A stretch of DNA of 64,000 bases from Thermocaproicibacter sp036260805 (GTDB lineage Bacteria; Bacillota; Clostridia; Oscillospirales; Acutalibacteraceae). Below the pieces are notes generated by a model. That model did not search any database, was not told the origin of the DNA, and was given only the letters and a program-made list of their open reading frames with translations. The position numbers and the translations under genes were made by a program. Each line of letters starts with the position of its first letter. Within the stretch, counting starts at the first letter, position 1. Location: the NCBI GenBank assembly GCA_036260805.1, contig DATALZ010000084.1, positions 62,001-126,000 on the forward strand, in the 5' to 3' direction. This document shows, piece by piece, positions 25,330-34,911 of this stretch.

Positions 25330-25949
25330 AACGATATCCCCAAACTATTCATCAATTTATTCAAAGATTCAAGATTGGGGATGAGCATCATATTGGCCGT
25401 TATTTTATCGTTTGAATTTGTGAAGTCGTCCTCAATAAAAATGATTTTGTCAGAAACGGAGCCCATCTCAGCTGCTGGAACAGTCAAAAGAGAACCAACC
25501 ATATCAGCTGTGACGGCCGGAACGGAAATTTTGATTTCAAGATTGGAGAGGGCGGCTATTGCAGCCGTGTAGGAGCCGATCATAATATTGCCAATTTCAG
25601 ACAATGCAGAATTTTCCATCTCGGACAGATGCAGGCAATCTGATTTATCCTCACCGAGAAGGCCCTGCAGAAGGGACTGTGCAAAATTCTGGCCGACCAC
25701 AAACATCATAATACCCCTGATATCGCCGTAAAGCTCTACCAGAATTGCAACCACAGGTGTTTCCGGGCCGCCAAGGGCTTTGTCTGCGTCTGCAATATCA
25801 AGTACCCTTACCACCGGCGTTACCATATCGATTTTCCGGTTCATCATCTGCGCAAGTGAAGTAGCAGCATTTCCTGCCCCAATATTGCCGATTTCCTTTA
25901 AAACATCCATGTGCATATCATTCAGTTGACTTAAATCTTTTATTGACAT
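25326..25949 (-). CDS. cheC: CheY-P phosphatase CheC
   Basis: A 207-residue protein that dephosphorylates CheY-P and is stimulated by CheD. Both copies of the catalytic E-x2-N motif are present: KEIGNIGAGNAATSLA near residue 20 and SEIGNIMIGSYTAAIAA near residue 120. ATG at 25949 was chosen (GAGGTGCGAA upstream) over a TTG 12 bases earlier. Together with CheD, the FliY CheC-like domains and CheB, this gives the Bacillus-type adaptation set. Confidence 0.95.
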   Translation of the reverse strand: MSIKDLSQLNDMHMDVLKEIGNIGAGNAATSLAQMMNRKIDMVTPVVRVLDIADADKALGGPETPVVAILVELYGDIRGIMMFVVGQNFAQSLLQGLLGEDKSDCLHLSEMENSALSEIGNIMIGSYTAAIAALSNLEIKISVPAVTADMVGSLLTVPAAEMGSVSDKIIFIEDDFTNSNDKITANMMLIPNLESLNKLMNSLGISL

Positions 25950-25992
25950 TTCGCACCTCAATAGTTAATCCCGTTATTCAGCGGCAAACAGG

Positions 25993-27474
25993 TTACATGC
26001 TCAGTCTGTCGGACGGGAGAACCGGCCCGGCTGTAATCTGGCCTTTTTCAATATAGAATTTCGAGTTACTGTAATCATTCGCCAACGGCATTGCGTAGCT
26101 TCCAATCATAATCTTGGTACCGGTATAGATTATTTTTATCCCTACGATACTGTAATCAGCTGTTGAATCCTGCGGCGTTTGCCTGATCTTTTCGATTTTT
26201 CCCTGATAATCTTTTATGCCGCTCTCAGCCTGCTGCTGCTGCTGAGTCAGCGCTTGGATAAGCAGATTCATCTTTTCCGATTTGTTCCCCGCCAGAATTG
26301 CCCGGTTCACCGTGTCGATCTGCGTTTTCAGCGTGTCTATTTTCTGCTGCGATTCTATAATCTTCTGATTGAGTTCGCTGATTTCTTGCGCATTTGCGGC
26401 AGCACCCGCCAAAATTCTTGTCAGCTCAGTGGAATCCAAACAAATATCCGTTTTCACATAGCTTTCAGTCCCGATATAATTGGCATAGATCTGTTTGCCC
26501 GCGCTGCATTTGCCGCCCATAATCCTTGCATTTGGGCCACGCAAAATAATCGAGTGGCCGGCGTTCACTTCGCTGTTCATTATTACGTCCGCAAACACGT
26601 CGCCCTGGCAGCTGAGCACCGCATTCTGGAAATACTTTGCACGAATATTTTCTTCTGCTGTAATTTTTCCGCCGTGCATCCCGTTTACTCCATTTGTAAT
26701 GGAAATGCTTCCGCCTGCCGAAAGCGTAGCTCCTTCCACCATTCCGCGGATGGTAATATCCCCGCCCGCCTTTACGATAAACCCTTCCATCACGTCACCC
26801 TGGACGATAACTGAGCCAAGGAAATCAACATTACCGCTAGAACTGTCCACATTGCCGCGAACAATAAAGGTTTCATTGACGTTCAGAATCATATTTTTGT
26901 ATTCAATGCAGCCGTCAATTGCAGCGGAAAGTTCCAGCCCGTTTTCCGATATAACCGTATTTTTGCCGGAAGGGAACTTTGGCATCCGACCTTTTTTATG
27001 CGGAATCGGCTTGTTGAAAAGGTCCATGCCGTCCTTACCCTTCTGCGGTGGGATAATGCGGCACAGGACATCGCCTTGCTTAACGTTCTGTACAAGCCCC
27101 AGGTCGCGAAAGTCCACGGTTCCGTCTTCGCGTTCTACCGGCATGCCATTCCTGTCCGTTTGAAACAGGTACTCCATATCAGCATCTTCTTCATCAATTG
27201 GGGCAAGTCCACGCGCGCATGGCAATTCGAGAAAATATTTTTTCTTCTCACAGAAATCCCGAATGGAATCTTCACAGATCCCAAAAACAATCCCTTTGCT
27301 CTTTATAAAATCAATAACTTCCTGGTACGTTAAAATCTGGTCGGGCTGCTTGACTTCAACAGTCAAATAAGCCGTCAGGCGGTCATTGGAAACTCGGACG
27401 TCCATTTCGGGCTTTTCGTTTTCCGTACCGCCGGGTGCGGAGATTCCCTGTTGATTACCCTGTAAAGGATCCAT
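25993..27474 (-). CDS. FapA (DUF342) family protein
   Basis: A 493-residue protein with the FapA layout. An N-terminal region is followed by a long right-handed beta-helix of about 200 residues with short repeats such as SVIVQGDVMEG, AGGDITIRG, AGGSISITNG and ANIMGGK-like turns. A coiled coil (EISELNQKIIESQQKIDTL) and a small C-terminal beta segment complete it. FapA proteins are linked to flagella, polarity or cell-shape functions in various bacteria; the job here is unknown. The ATG at 27474 follows GGGGGAG. It lies between flgG and cheC in the operon, as is common in Clostridia. Confidence 0.85.
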   Translation of the reverse strand: MDPLQGNQQGISAPGGTENEKPEMDVRVSNDRLTAYLTVEVKQPDQILTYQEVIDFIKSKGIVFGICEDSIRDFCEKKKYFLELPCARGLAPIDEEDADMEYLFQTDRNGMPVEREDGTVDFRDLGLVQNVKQGDVLCRIIPPQKGKDGMDLFNKPIPHKKGRMPKFPSGKNTVISENGLELSAAIDGCIEYKNMILNVNETFIVRGNVDSSSGNVDFLGSVIVQGDVMEGFIVKAGGDITIRGMVEGATLSAGGSISITNGVNGMHGGKITAEENIRAKYFQNAVLSCQGDVFADVIMNSEVNAGHSIILRGPNARIMGGKCSAGKQIYANYIGTESYVKTDICLDSTELTRILAGAAANAQEISELNQKIIESQQKIDTLKTQIDTVNRAILAGNKSEKMNLLIQALTQQQQQAESGIKDYQGKIEKIRQTPQDSTADYSIVGIKIIYTGTKIMIGSYAMPLANDYSNSKFYIEKGQITAGPVLPSDRLSM

Positions 27475-27514
27475 AATCAAATCTCCCCCTTAAATTACCG
27501 CCTCATTGCGGATC

Positions 27515-28222
27515 TTAGCGCAGATTGTTGACCGTCTGCATCACTTCGTCGGACATTACTACCATTTTGGCATTCATGTCATAGGCTCGCTGCTGAATAA
27601 TCATATTGGAAAGTTCTGTGCCAAGATCGGTCGTAGAGCCTTCCAGATAGCCCTGCTTTACTACAGCATTCTGGGCAGCCGTCGCCTGACCGGAACGGTC
27701 TGTCGGAAGATAGCCGTTATTGCCGGCTTTTACCAGCCCGTCCAGATTACGAAATGTAAAGACACCTACATTCTGTGCTTCATTTTGATTGGTTACAATA
27801 ATCGGCTGCCGATTCTGGTCGAGAACTCTTTCCCCCATGGTATTGACCAGATAGAACCTTCCGTCTGTTCCACGCGATAATTCAAATTTTCCGTCGCGCG
27901 TATACTGAACTGTTCCGTCGGAAGCCATTACGGCAAAAAAGTTTCTTCCGTCCGGCAAAGCATAATCCTGAGCCCGGCCTGTTTGGTCAACCGAGCCTTT
28001 TTCATAAACCGTATCCGTTTTGCTCAGTTTTGTTCCATGGCCTACTTTCAGATTGGAATTCCCCTGCTCATCTTTTACGTTGGTGTAAAGAAGATCTGCA
28101 AAAGACCCTTTGTCCGACTTATATCCGTTAGTGGAAATATTAGAAACATTGTTTGCAGTTACATCGAGACCCTTCTGCTGCCAGATCATCCCTGAAGCTG
28201 AAGTATAAAAACCTGTTGTCAA
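27515..28222 (-). CDS. flgG: Flagellar distal rod protein FlgG
   Basis: A rod/hook family protein of about 235 residues. The N-terminal block LTTGFYTSASGMIWQQKGLDVTANNVSNISTNGYK is interrupted here only for quoting; its core TANNVSNISTNGYK is the family signature. The C-terminal helix LSNMIIQQRAYDMNAKMVV is equally typical. TTG at 28222 is preferred as start because GGGGTG lies six bases before it; GTG at 28231 overlaps that site. It pairs with the rod gene just upstream, giving the usual flgF-flgG (flhO-flhP) order of Firmicutes. Confidence 0.88.
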   Translation of the reverse strand: MTTGFYTSASGMIWQQKGLDVTANNVSNISTNGYKSDKGSFADLLYTNVKDEQGNSNLKVGHGTKLSKTDTVYEKGSVDQTGRAQDYALPDGRNFFAVMASDGTVQYTRDGKFELSRGTDGRFYLVNTMGERVLDQNRQPIIVTNQNEAQNVGVFTFRNLDGLVKAGNNGYLPTDRSGQATAAQNAVVKQGYLEGSTTDLGTELSNMIIQQRAYDMNAKMVVMSDEVMQTVNNLR

Positions 28223-28257
28223 CTCATTCACCCCTTCTGAATTGATAGAGAACTATC

Positions 28258-28277
28258 GGCTAAAAGATTGTTTAGCC
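28258..28277 (-). other. Small hairpin between the two rod genes
   Basis: GGCTAAA (28258-28264) and TTTAGCC (28271-28277) form a perfect 7-bp stem with a 6-base loop in the 60-base gap between the two rod genes. On the minus strand the sequence also reads GCCGATAG, close to a sigma-D -10 box, but there is no -35 at the right distance. Possibly an RNA-processing or attenuation site. Confidence 0.35.
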
Positions 28278-28293
28278 ATAGATAATCTGCATG

Positions 28294-29025
28294 TTACACT
28301 TTTCCGATATCCGTTGCCTTATCCAGAACCTGGTCATACATTTTCAGTGCCTGCGAGCAGGACTGAAGATTTCTCTGGGAAGAAATCGCGCTTGTAAGCT
28401 GCTGGGCCATATCCGCATTGGAACCTTCCACATACTTCCACAGAACCTGAGGAGTCTGTTCCACAGCTGCATTTGCGCCGCTGTACATACCCTCGCCTAC
28501 GACCGTCAGCGCCTGGTTGTTGTTAAAACGATAAACCCCGATGCTTCCTGCGGCTGTTCCATTTATAGAGAGATTGCCGGCACCATCGCATTGGAAGTTG
28601 TCGGTTCCCAGATAAATTGGCTGACCGTTCTTACCGAGAACACGGCCTACCCCATTCAGCACAAGATATCCGCCGTTATCTAAGTCAAAACTGCCGTTGC
28701 GCGTATAAACGACGCCGTCGTTGGACTGAACAGCAAAAAAGCCGTCGCCGCGGACTGCGAAATCGAGCGCCCGGTCTGTCTGCTGCATCGTTCCCTGCGA
28801 GAAGTCAGTCACCGTTTTATCAGCCGTCGTCATCAAAGTAACATTTCCGATTGGAGTACGCTGGGAATCGATGCGGTCAATCACCATGCTTCCAAATGTT
28901 TTGGCCGAAGCCTTCTGCGCTTTGAAACCGTTTGTGCTGGTATTTGCAAGGTTGTTGCTAAGTGTATTTAACACTCTGCTCTGTGTCAGCATGCCCGACG
29001 TAAGTTGGTAAAACCCTCTTACCAT
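28294..29025 (-). CDS. Flagellar rod protein FlgF-like (FlhO type)
   Basis: A 243-residue flagellar rod/hook family protein. The N-terminus MVRGFYQLTSGMLTQSRVLN leads into TLSNNLANTSTNGFK, the rod signature. The middle RGDGFFAVQ and the C-terminal helix LTSAISSQRNLQSCSQALKMYDQ are family blocks. It resembles FlhO of Bacillus more than proteobacterial FlgF, which matters little for function: both form the rod together with FlgG. A GGGGGATAC site precedes the ATG. Confidence 0.85.
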   Translation of the reverse strand: MVRGFYQLTSGMLTQSRVLNTLSNNLANTSTNGFKAQKASAKTFGSMVIDRIDSQRTPIGNVTLMTTADKTVTDFSQGTMQQTDRALDFAVRGDGFFAVQSNDGVVYTRNGSFDLDNGGYLVLNGVGRVLGKNGQPIYLGTDNFQCDGAGNLSINGTAAGSIGVYRFNNNQALTVVGEGMYSGANAAVEQTPQVLWKYVEGSNADMAQQLTSAISSQRNLQSCSQALKMYDQVLDKATDIGKV

Positions 29026-29070
29026 CTGCTTGTATCCCCCTTTATACGGCCTTGTAAGCCCCGGAATTGA

Positions 29071-29841
29071 TTACTGCTTCAGATACTCGCCCACGCTTTT
29101 TTTCAGCTTTTTTAGGGCGCTGGAATGAATTTGTGATACTCTGGAATCGCTGATGCCTAAAATACCGGAAATTTCTTTTATTTTCAGCTGTTCTTTGTAG
29201 TACAGCGAAATTACAAGTTTTTCTTTTTCATCGAGCCGGTCGATGTTTTCCGCGAGAACGGTCTGCAGCTCTTTTTCCGCCATAGACTGTTCGGGACCCG
29301 TAATGGAGTCGGAAAAATGCAGCTTTAAGTCTTCCGCACCTTTTTCATAGACGATCTCTTCAAAAGAAACCATATTCATGGAGCAGGTCTCAGCCAGCAT
29401 TTTTTCATATTCATCCAGATCAACTTTCAGATACTGCGCCAGTTCCAAATCTGTGGGCGACCTGCCGAGTTTCTGGTTCAAAGTTTCATCGGCGTCATTG
29501 ATGGCCTTGGCCATCTTTTTCAGCCTGCGCGGAAAGCAGTCCTGCTTGCGGATATAGTCGATCATTGACCCCCGGATACGGATGGAAGCATAGGTTTCAA
29601 ACTTAACGTTTTTAGACATGTCAAACTTTTGGACAGCATCCATAAGAGCAATCAACCCTTCGCTGACAATGTCCTCCATATAGCTGAAGTACTGGTACCT
29701 TCCCACGACTTTCAGCGCAATGCACCTTACCAGATAACTGTACTGTTGGATGAGCTCGTCCCGCACTTCAATTTCCTTTACCTGACTATAGCGCAGCCAG
29801 AGCTCCTGCAAAGGAATTTTTTCAGTTTCACATTTTTTCAT
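29071..29841 (-). CDS. fliA: RNA polymerase sigma factor FliA (sigma-28/sigma-D)
   Basis: A 256-residue sigma-70 family factor of the FliA/WhiG type. Region 2 covers about residues 20-95 (YMEDIVSEGLIALMDAVQKFD and FETYASIRIRGSMIDYIR). Region 3 is near KAINDADETLNQKLGRSPTD, and region 4 near KEISGILGISDSRVSQIHSSALKKL. It should read the TAAA-N15-GCCGATAT promoters found before cheA, fliD, flgM, both flagellins and a glycosyltransferase gene. Being inside the early operon and antagonised by FlgM, it sets the order of assembly. GGGGA precedes the ATG closely. Confidence 0.95.
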   Translation of the reverse strand: MKKCETEKIPLQELWLRYSQVKEIEVRDELIQQYSYLVRCIALKVVGRYQYFSYMEDIVSEGLIALMDAVQKFDMSKNVKFETYASIRIRGSMIDYIRKQDCFPRRLKKMAKAINDADETLNQKLGRSPTDLELAQYLKVDLDEYEKMLAETCSMNMVSFEEIVYEKGAEDLKLHFSDSITGPEQSMAEKELQTVLAENIDRLDEKEKLVISLYYKEQLKIKEISGILGISDSRVSQIHSSALKKLKKSVGEYLKQ

Positions 29842-29885
29842 TCCCCAGCTGCAGCCCCTTTCCAGAATTTTGCGTCATACAGGCG

Positions 29886-31946
29886 TCAGTCAAGTGCAAC
29901 ATTTGCAACCGCCTGTATCTGCACATTATTTTCGAGTTCATTAAAAGACAAAACAACTGCTTTTGGGTAAAACTGCTGCAGAAGCTTGCTGAAATACAGC
30001 CTGACAATGGGAGACGTTAAAATAATCGGTGTGGTAACAATGTCTTTGACGTTAGAAATACACTCCGTAAGTTTCGAAATAATCTTCTGCGTCGTTTGAG
30101 GGTCAAGAGCAAGGTAAGTGCCGTGATCATTTTTGCTGATGGAATTCACAATTGTCTTTTCAATCTCGCCATCAAGCGTAATTACGCGTATCTGGCCGCC
30201 TTCCGACCACTGGCGCGTAATGGTGCGCCGCAGTGACTGCCTTACATACTCGGTAAGCATATCGGGGTCATGGACATTGCCGGCGTAATTCGAAATAGTC
30301 TCCAGAATCGTATCCATGTCGCGGATGGGGATGCCCTCTTTTAAGAGGCTGCAGAGAATCTTCTGCAGATTTGCCTGGGTAATCACGTTTGGAACAACAT
30401 CTGTGACCAGCGGTTCGTTATATTTCTTCATATTCTCAAGAATCTGGTTAACGTCCTGACGCGACAGCAGCTCGAACGCATGTTTGCGGACTGTTTCGGA
30501 AAGGTGCGTCATCACCACGGACAGCGGGTCGATGACGGTGTATCCATAAATCTCCGCCATATCCTTTTTATCCGGAGTAATCCACTTGCTTGGGATGCCA
30601 TAAGCAGGCTCGATGGTTTCGATTCCGTCAATTTCTCCCGTGAGGTTGCCTGGGTCGAGAGCCAGATAGTAATCCATCAGGATTTCACCCTGCGCAACTT
30701 CTTCGCCTTTGATTTTGATTCGATACTGGTTCGGGTTCAGCATGCCGTTGTCGCGCAGGCGGACGGCCGGAACAACCATGCCCATATCCGTTGCGAACTG
30801 CTTGCGGAACATCACCAGACGCTCAATAAAGCTGCTCCCGCTTCGCTCATCCACCAATGGAATCAGGCTGTACCCGAATTCCATTTCAATTGCGTCCAGA
30901 GGAAGAAGCTTGTAGATGTTGTCGATATTTTTAAAGTACTCCGCTTCGTTCTGCTGCGGCGCCGCGTGACCGACACCGGTTTCCGTCTGAAGTTTATGCT
31001 CTGAGGCCTGTTTCTGTTTTTTTATGAGCGTGGCCCCGAGACCTATGAACAGGGCCGCAAAAATCAACAGCGATCCGACAGGCATGCCCGGAATCAGGCA
31101 CATACCAAGCAGCGTAACGCCCGCCAGAACAATAACAATCGGCTGAGAAATAAACTGACGGGTCACGTCTTTGCCAAGTGTGGAATCCGACGCGGCGCGG
31201 GTAACGATCATGCCGGTTGCCGTAGAAATCAAAAGCGCCGGAAGCTGAGATACAAGGCCGTCGCCGACCGATGCAATGGTATAGATGGAGAGAACATCAT
31301 TAAAACTTTTGCCGCCCTGCACCATACCGATGATGACGCCGCCGATGAAATTAATAAAGGTAATTACAATGGACATGATAGCGTCGCCCTTGACGAACTT
31401 GCTGGCGCCATCCATGGAGCCGTAGAATTCAGCTTCGCGCTGAACGTCGTCGCGGCGCTTGCGCGCCTGCTCTTCGTTGATTAGGCCGGAGTTCAGGTCT
31501 GCATCAATTGCCATCTGCTTGCCGGGCATAGCGTCCAGTTTAAATCTCGCGGCAACCTCTGACACACGCTCGGAACCTTTGGTAATAACAAGGAAGTTCA
31601 CCAAAACAATGATGAGGAAGATGATAAAGCCTACAACAATATTTCCGCCCAGAACAAATGTACCGAATGTCTTGATAACCTCGCCGGCGTAACCGGAATT
31701 CGTCAGAACCTGCCGGGTCGAGGAAATGTTCAGCGCTAATCGGAACAGGGTACAAATTAACAATATGGACGGGAAAACCGAAAAATCCAGCGCCGTCTTG
31801 ATATACATCGTCAGCATGAGAATCATCAGCGACAATGTAATATTCAAAATGAACATCGCGTCCAATATCTGAGTTGGCAGAGGAATGATGATGAGAGCGA
31901 TAATAATAATTACAAAGAGTGAGACAACGTTGTTGAGGAACTTCAA
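29886..31946 (-). CDS. flhA: Flagellar export apparatus protein FlhA
   Basis: A 686-residue protein of the export gate. About eight membrane spans occupy the first 310 residues, with the conserved FHIPEP-region equivalents such as DAMPGKQMAIDADLNSGL. A large cytoplasmic domain follows and acts as a docking platform for chaperones. The start is TTG at 31946, directly after the flhB stop, with GGAG 12 bases upstream, which suggests coupled translation. FlhF and FlhG, normally encoded right after FlhA in Firmicutes, are missing; fliA follows instead. Confidence 0.96.
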   Translation of the reverse strand: MKFLNNVVSLFVIIIIALIIIPLPTQILDAMFILNITLSLMILMLTMYIKTALDFSVFPSILLICTLFRLALNISSTRQVLTNSGYAGEVIKTFGTFVLGGNIVVGFIIFLIIVLVNFLVITKGSERVSEVAARFKLDAMPGKQMAIDADLNSGLINEEQARKRRDDVQREAEFYGSMDGASKFVKGDAIMSIVITFINFIGGVIIGMVQGGKSFNDVLSIYTIASVGDGLVSQLPALLISTATGMIVTRAASDSTLGKDVTRQFISQPIVIVLAGVTLLGMCLIPGMPVGSLLIFAALFIGLGATLIKKQKQASEHKLQTETGVGHAAPQQNEAEYFKNIDNIYKLLPLDAIEMEFGYSLIPLVDERSGSSFIERLVMFRKQFATDMGMVVPAVRLRDNGMLNPNQYRIKIKGEEVAQGEILMDYYLALDPGNLTGEIDGIETIEPAYGIPSKWITPDKKDMAEIYGYTVIDPLSVVMTHLSETVRKHAFELLSRQDVNQILENMKKYNEPLVTDVVPNVITQANLQKILCSLLKEGIPIRDMDTILETISNYAGNVHDPDMLTEYVRQSLRRTITRQWSEGGQIRVITLDGEIEKTIVNSISKNDHGTYLALDPQTTQKIISKLTECISNVKDIVTTPIILTSPIVRLYFSKLLQQFYPKAVVLSFNELENNVQIQAVANVALD

Positions 31947-33011
31947 TTACCGCTTCATCTCCTTTTTCATCTGGAATACCCATGCCATAATTTCCGCAAG
32001 TGCGGTGTAAAACTCGGGTGGAATCGCCTTGTTAACTTCAACCGAAGCATACAGCGCCCGTGCCAGAGGCCTGTTCTCTTTCATTGGGATGTGGTACTGT
32101 TCGGCGATTTCTATAATCTTAAACGCCACATAATCCTGCCCCTTTGCCACGACGACTGGAGCTTCGTCCTTTTCCGGGTCATACCGCAGCGCCACGGCGA
32201 AATGCGTTGGGTTTCTTACAATAACATCAGCGGTAGGCACCTGCTGCATCATGCGCCTTTTCGACATACTTCGCTGTAACTGGCGGATTCTGCCCTTAAT
32301 TTCCGGGTTGCCTTCCAACTGCTTGAACTCTTCTTTTACTTCCTGCTTTGTCATCTTGATGTTGCGCTCATATTCCCACCACTGGTAGAAATAGTCCACA
32401 GCCGCAATTCCGATGAAGACGATTGACATTTGAATAACAAGGTCCATTACATCGTTGAGGATATTAACGGACGACTGCATTATTCCGCTGTCGGACATGT
32501 CTGCACACTGAGAAAAGACATCGACGATTTTTAAATAAATCAAATAACCGATTATAGCAATTTTAATGGAAGCTTTCAGAACTTCGACAATAGAGCGAAG
32601 GGAAAACAATCGCTTAACGCCCTGCAGCGGACTGATATTGGAAAACTTGAACTTGAGTTTTTCGTGAGAAAACTTAAACTTGGTCTGCACACCCGCCGCA
32701 AGAATCGCAACAGCCACGGACGTAAGCATTACCGGCCCGGCCAGCAGTAAAATCGCAATCCAGCTTCCCCGGTTAATGTCTTCCATAAAAGTCTGGCTGA
32801 GGGTATCCGTTGTTTTGACATACGTAAAATACTGTACGATGGTATTGCTTAAGTACTGGTAGATAAAAGGCATCGCCATACGCAGAATCAGGAAAATAGC
32901 CAGAATGGAAAACGCGCTGACAACATCGTTGCTCTGAAATAAATTACCTTTTTTTCGTTCGTCCTCGCGTTTTTTGGGCGTGGCTTTTTCGGTTTTTTCA
33001 TCTGCAGCCAT
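31947..33011 (-). CDS. flhB: Flagellar export apparatus protein FlhB
   Basis: A 354-residue protein that switches export from hook to filament substrates. A charged N-terminus, four membrane spans (about residues 30-215) and a cytoplasmic domain follow each other. The self-cleavage motif NPTH is present in VRNPTHFAVALRYDP near residue 270. GGGGGGATCC precedes the ATG. Its C-terminal half has a stand-alone relative at 16.5 kb. Confidence 0.96.
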   Translation of the reverse strand: MAADEKTEKATPKKREDERKKGNLFQSNDVVSAFSILAIFLILRMAMPFIYQYLSNTIVQYFTYVKTTDTLSQTFMEDINRGSWIAILLLAGPVMLTSVAVAILAAGVQTKFKFSHEKLKFKFSNISPLQGVKRLFSLRSIVEVLKASIKIAIIGYLIYLKIVDVFSQCADMSDSGIMQSSVNILNDVMDLVIQMSIVFIGIAAVDYFYQWWEYERNIKMTKQEVKEEFKQLEGNPEIKGRIRQLQRSMSKRRMMQQVPTADVIVRNPTHFAVALRYDPEKDEAPVVVAKGQDYVAFKIIEIAEQYHIPMKENRPLARALYASVEVNKAIPPEFYTALAEIMAWVFQMKKEMKR

Positions 33012-33047
33012 TGGATCCCCCCTCTGCGCGTGGGCTTAAAATTTTTG

Positions 33048-33812
33048 CTATTTCAGCAGAGAGTAAACACCGCTGATATTTTCAAACATCAGACTGATTA
33101 TTTTCTCAATAAAATCAGCAAAAGATGGAACAAGCACCATAATAACAATAAACCCAATGATTAGTTTCAGCTGGATTTCAATGGTAAAGATATCAATCTG
33201 CGGAACGGCTTTCATCATAATTCCGATTCCCATTTGGCTGATCATTTCCACTGCTATTATCGGCAGGCTGAGTTTCGCCGCATAAATCAGCATAAGCCCG
33301 AAGCTTGCCACAATATTCTGATAGATGTTGGATGAAATCAGCTTGTCCCCGTAAGGAACGGCTGCTCCCAGCCTGACAAATACCTCAATCAGTGTCAGGT
33401 GGGAATTGGTAAGGAAAAAAATCAACATAAACATCGCGTTAATAAGCGACGCGGAAAGCGGCATGGAAACGTTACTTTGGGGGTCGTATATTTTGGACAT
33501 TGATAAACCGATCTGCATATCCATCTGTTCGCCCGCCATGATGATTATCGATTGAATCATCTGAATGATGAAACCGACAAGGAAGCCGATCAGCAATTCT
33601 TTGACTGCGCAGACTATAAAAACAATCGGGGAATTAATCTGCAGCGTCTGGGGCGGAACATAGGGGTAGGTAAAGAAAGAAAGCATCAGGGAAAGTGCTA
33701 CTCTGACGATTGTAGGGATGTTTTTTCTCCCGAGAATGGGGTTGAACAGAACGCATCCCGACATTCGAACAAAAATCAGCAGCAGAAGGGTAAAATTATA
33801 ATCAAACTCCAC
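33048..33812 (-). CDS. fliR: Flagellar export apparatus protein FliR
   Basis: A 254-residue integral membrane protein with about six spans, part of the FliP-FliQ-FliR export core. Family features include the N-terminal FVRMSGCVLFNPILGRKNIP and the central GEQMDMQIGLSMSKIYDP. The start is GTG at 33812, preceded by GGTGGATGA, 15 bases after fliQ. Gene order fliP-fliQ-fliR-flhB-flhA is the standard one. Confidence 0.95.
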   Translation of the reverse strand: MEFDYNFTLLLLIFVRMSGCVLFNPILGRKNIPTIVRVALSLMLSFFTYPYVPPQTLQINSPIVFIVCAVKELLIGFLVGFIIQMIQSIIIMAGEQMDMQIGLSMSKIYDPQSNVSMPLSASLINAMFMLIFFLTNSHLTLIEVFVRLGAAVPYGDKLISSNIYQNIVASFGLMLIYAAKLSLPIIAVEMISQMGIGIMMKAVPQIDIFTIEIQLKLIIGFIVIMVLVPSFADFIEKIISLMFENISGVYSLLK

Positions 33813-33827
33813 TCATCCACCACGCCT

Positions 33828-34094
33828 TTAGGTAAGCTTTACAATCTGATCGAAGATATAGACCGTAAAGTCTTTCATATTCTCCAGCATCCATGAGCCC
33901 ATAATGACCAAAATAATTGCGATTGCAACTAATTTCGGCACAAACACAACGGTTTGTTCGTGAACCTGTGTAGCCGCCTGCAAAACGGCTATTACCAATC
34001 CAACCGCCATACTGACCAATAGGATTGGCGCGGAAACTTTTAATATCATAAGCATGGCGGCCTGAATAATCTGCATTATCTGTGAGATGGACAT
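33828..34094 (-). CDS. fliQ: Flagellar export apparatus protein FliQ
   Basis: An 88-residue protein with two membrane spans joined by a short loop, typical of FliQ (VSMAVGLVIAVLQAATQVHEQTV is the conserved stretch, ending in FVPKL). It packs around FliP and FliR in the export gate. AAAGGAATTAC lies just before the ATG. Confidence 0.95.
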   Translation of the reverse strand: MSISQIMQIIQAAMLMILKVSAPILLVSMAVGLVIAVLQAATQVHEQTVVFVPKLVAIAIILVIMGSWMLENMKDFTVYIFDQIVKLT

Positions 34095-34122
34095 ATGTAA
34101 TTCCTTTCAAATCAGAGAGCCG

Positions 34123-34911
34123 TCACAAATGAAACGAAACTGCCAGGGTTTTGAAAAGCAGATCCCAGCCGTCTACGATAATAAACAGCAGGAGCTTGAA
34201 CGGTAGCGACACCATGTTCGGCGGCAGCATAACCATGCCCATAGACATAAGCGTGCTGGATACGATCATATCAATGATCAGGAACGGGATGTAAATCAGG
34301 AAACCGATGATAAACGCCCGCTTCAGCTCGCTTGTCATATATGCGGGAATTATCACGGTAATGGATAAGTCTTTCACCGGAGTAGTGCTCTTTACTTTGG
34401 CCAGATTGATAAACAGGTCAAGATCATCTTTTTTGGTATTTTTCAGCATGAATTCCTTTAGCGGTACGCTTGCCTTCTGCAAAAACTGCTGCTGCGTGAT
34501 CTTCTGCTGTTTATACGGCTCATACGCATCCGTATTGATCTTGGAAACCACCGGAGACATGATGAACAGGGAAAGAAACAAGGCGATTCCGACGAGTACC
34601 TGATTCGGCGGAGTATTCTGCAGTCCTAAGGCATTGCGCAAGAAAGACAGCACTATCACGATTCTGGTAAAACAGCTGGTCATGATCAGGATGGTCGGCA
34701 GCAGTGCGAGTATGGTCATCATTTCGATGATTTCCAGCGTACTGACGCCCTTTCCGTTTACGTCCACGTTCACGGACGCTGCGGAAGCTTTCATTGGAAC
34801 CAGAAGGGTAAAGATTAAAAAGACAGCTACTGAAAGCATAACCTTCCGAATCATTTTATACTTTTTTGAGGATTGTGCTTTACGATCCGCCGTTTTTATG
34901 TTTTCTGTCAT
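34123..34911 (-). CDS. fliP: Flagellar export apparatus protein FliP
   Basis: A 262-residue membrane protein. A basic N-terminus and a signal-peptide-like span (about residues 20-45, ending AAS) are followed by the conserved FliP core TSCFTRIVIVLSFLRNALG and the C-terminal spans around FLIYIPFLIIDMIVSSTLMS. The start at 34911 overlaps the end of fliO by 32 bases; a later ATG at 34854 lacks a ribosome binding site. It is the central subunit of the export pore. Confidence 0.95.
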   Translation of the reverse strand: MTENIKTADRKAQSSKKYKMIRKVMLSVAVFLIFTLLVPMKASAASVNVDVNGKGVSTLEIIEMMTILALLPTILIMTSCFTRIVIVLSFLRNALGLQNTPPNQVLVGIALFLSLFIMSPVVSKINTDAYEPYKQQKITQQQFLQKASVPLKEFMLKNTKKDDLDLFINLAKVKSTTPVKDLSITVIIPAYMTSELKRAFIIGFLIYIPFLIIDMIVSSTLMSMGMVMLPPNMVSLPFKLLLFIIVDGWDLLFKTLAVSFHL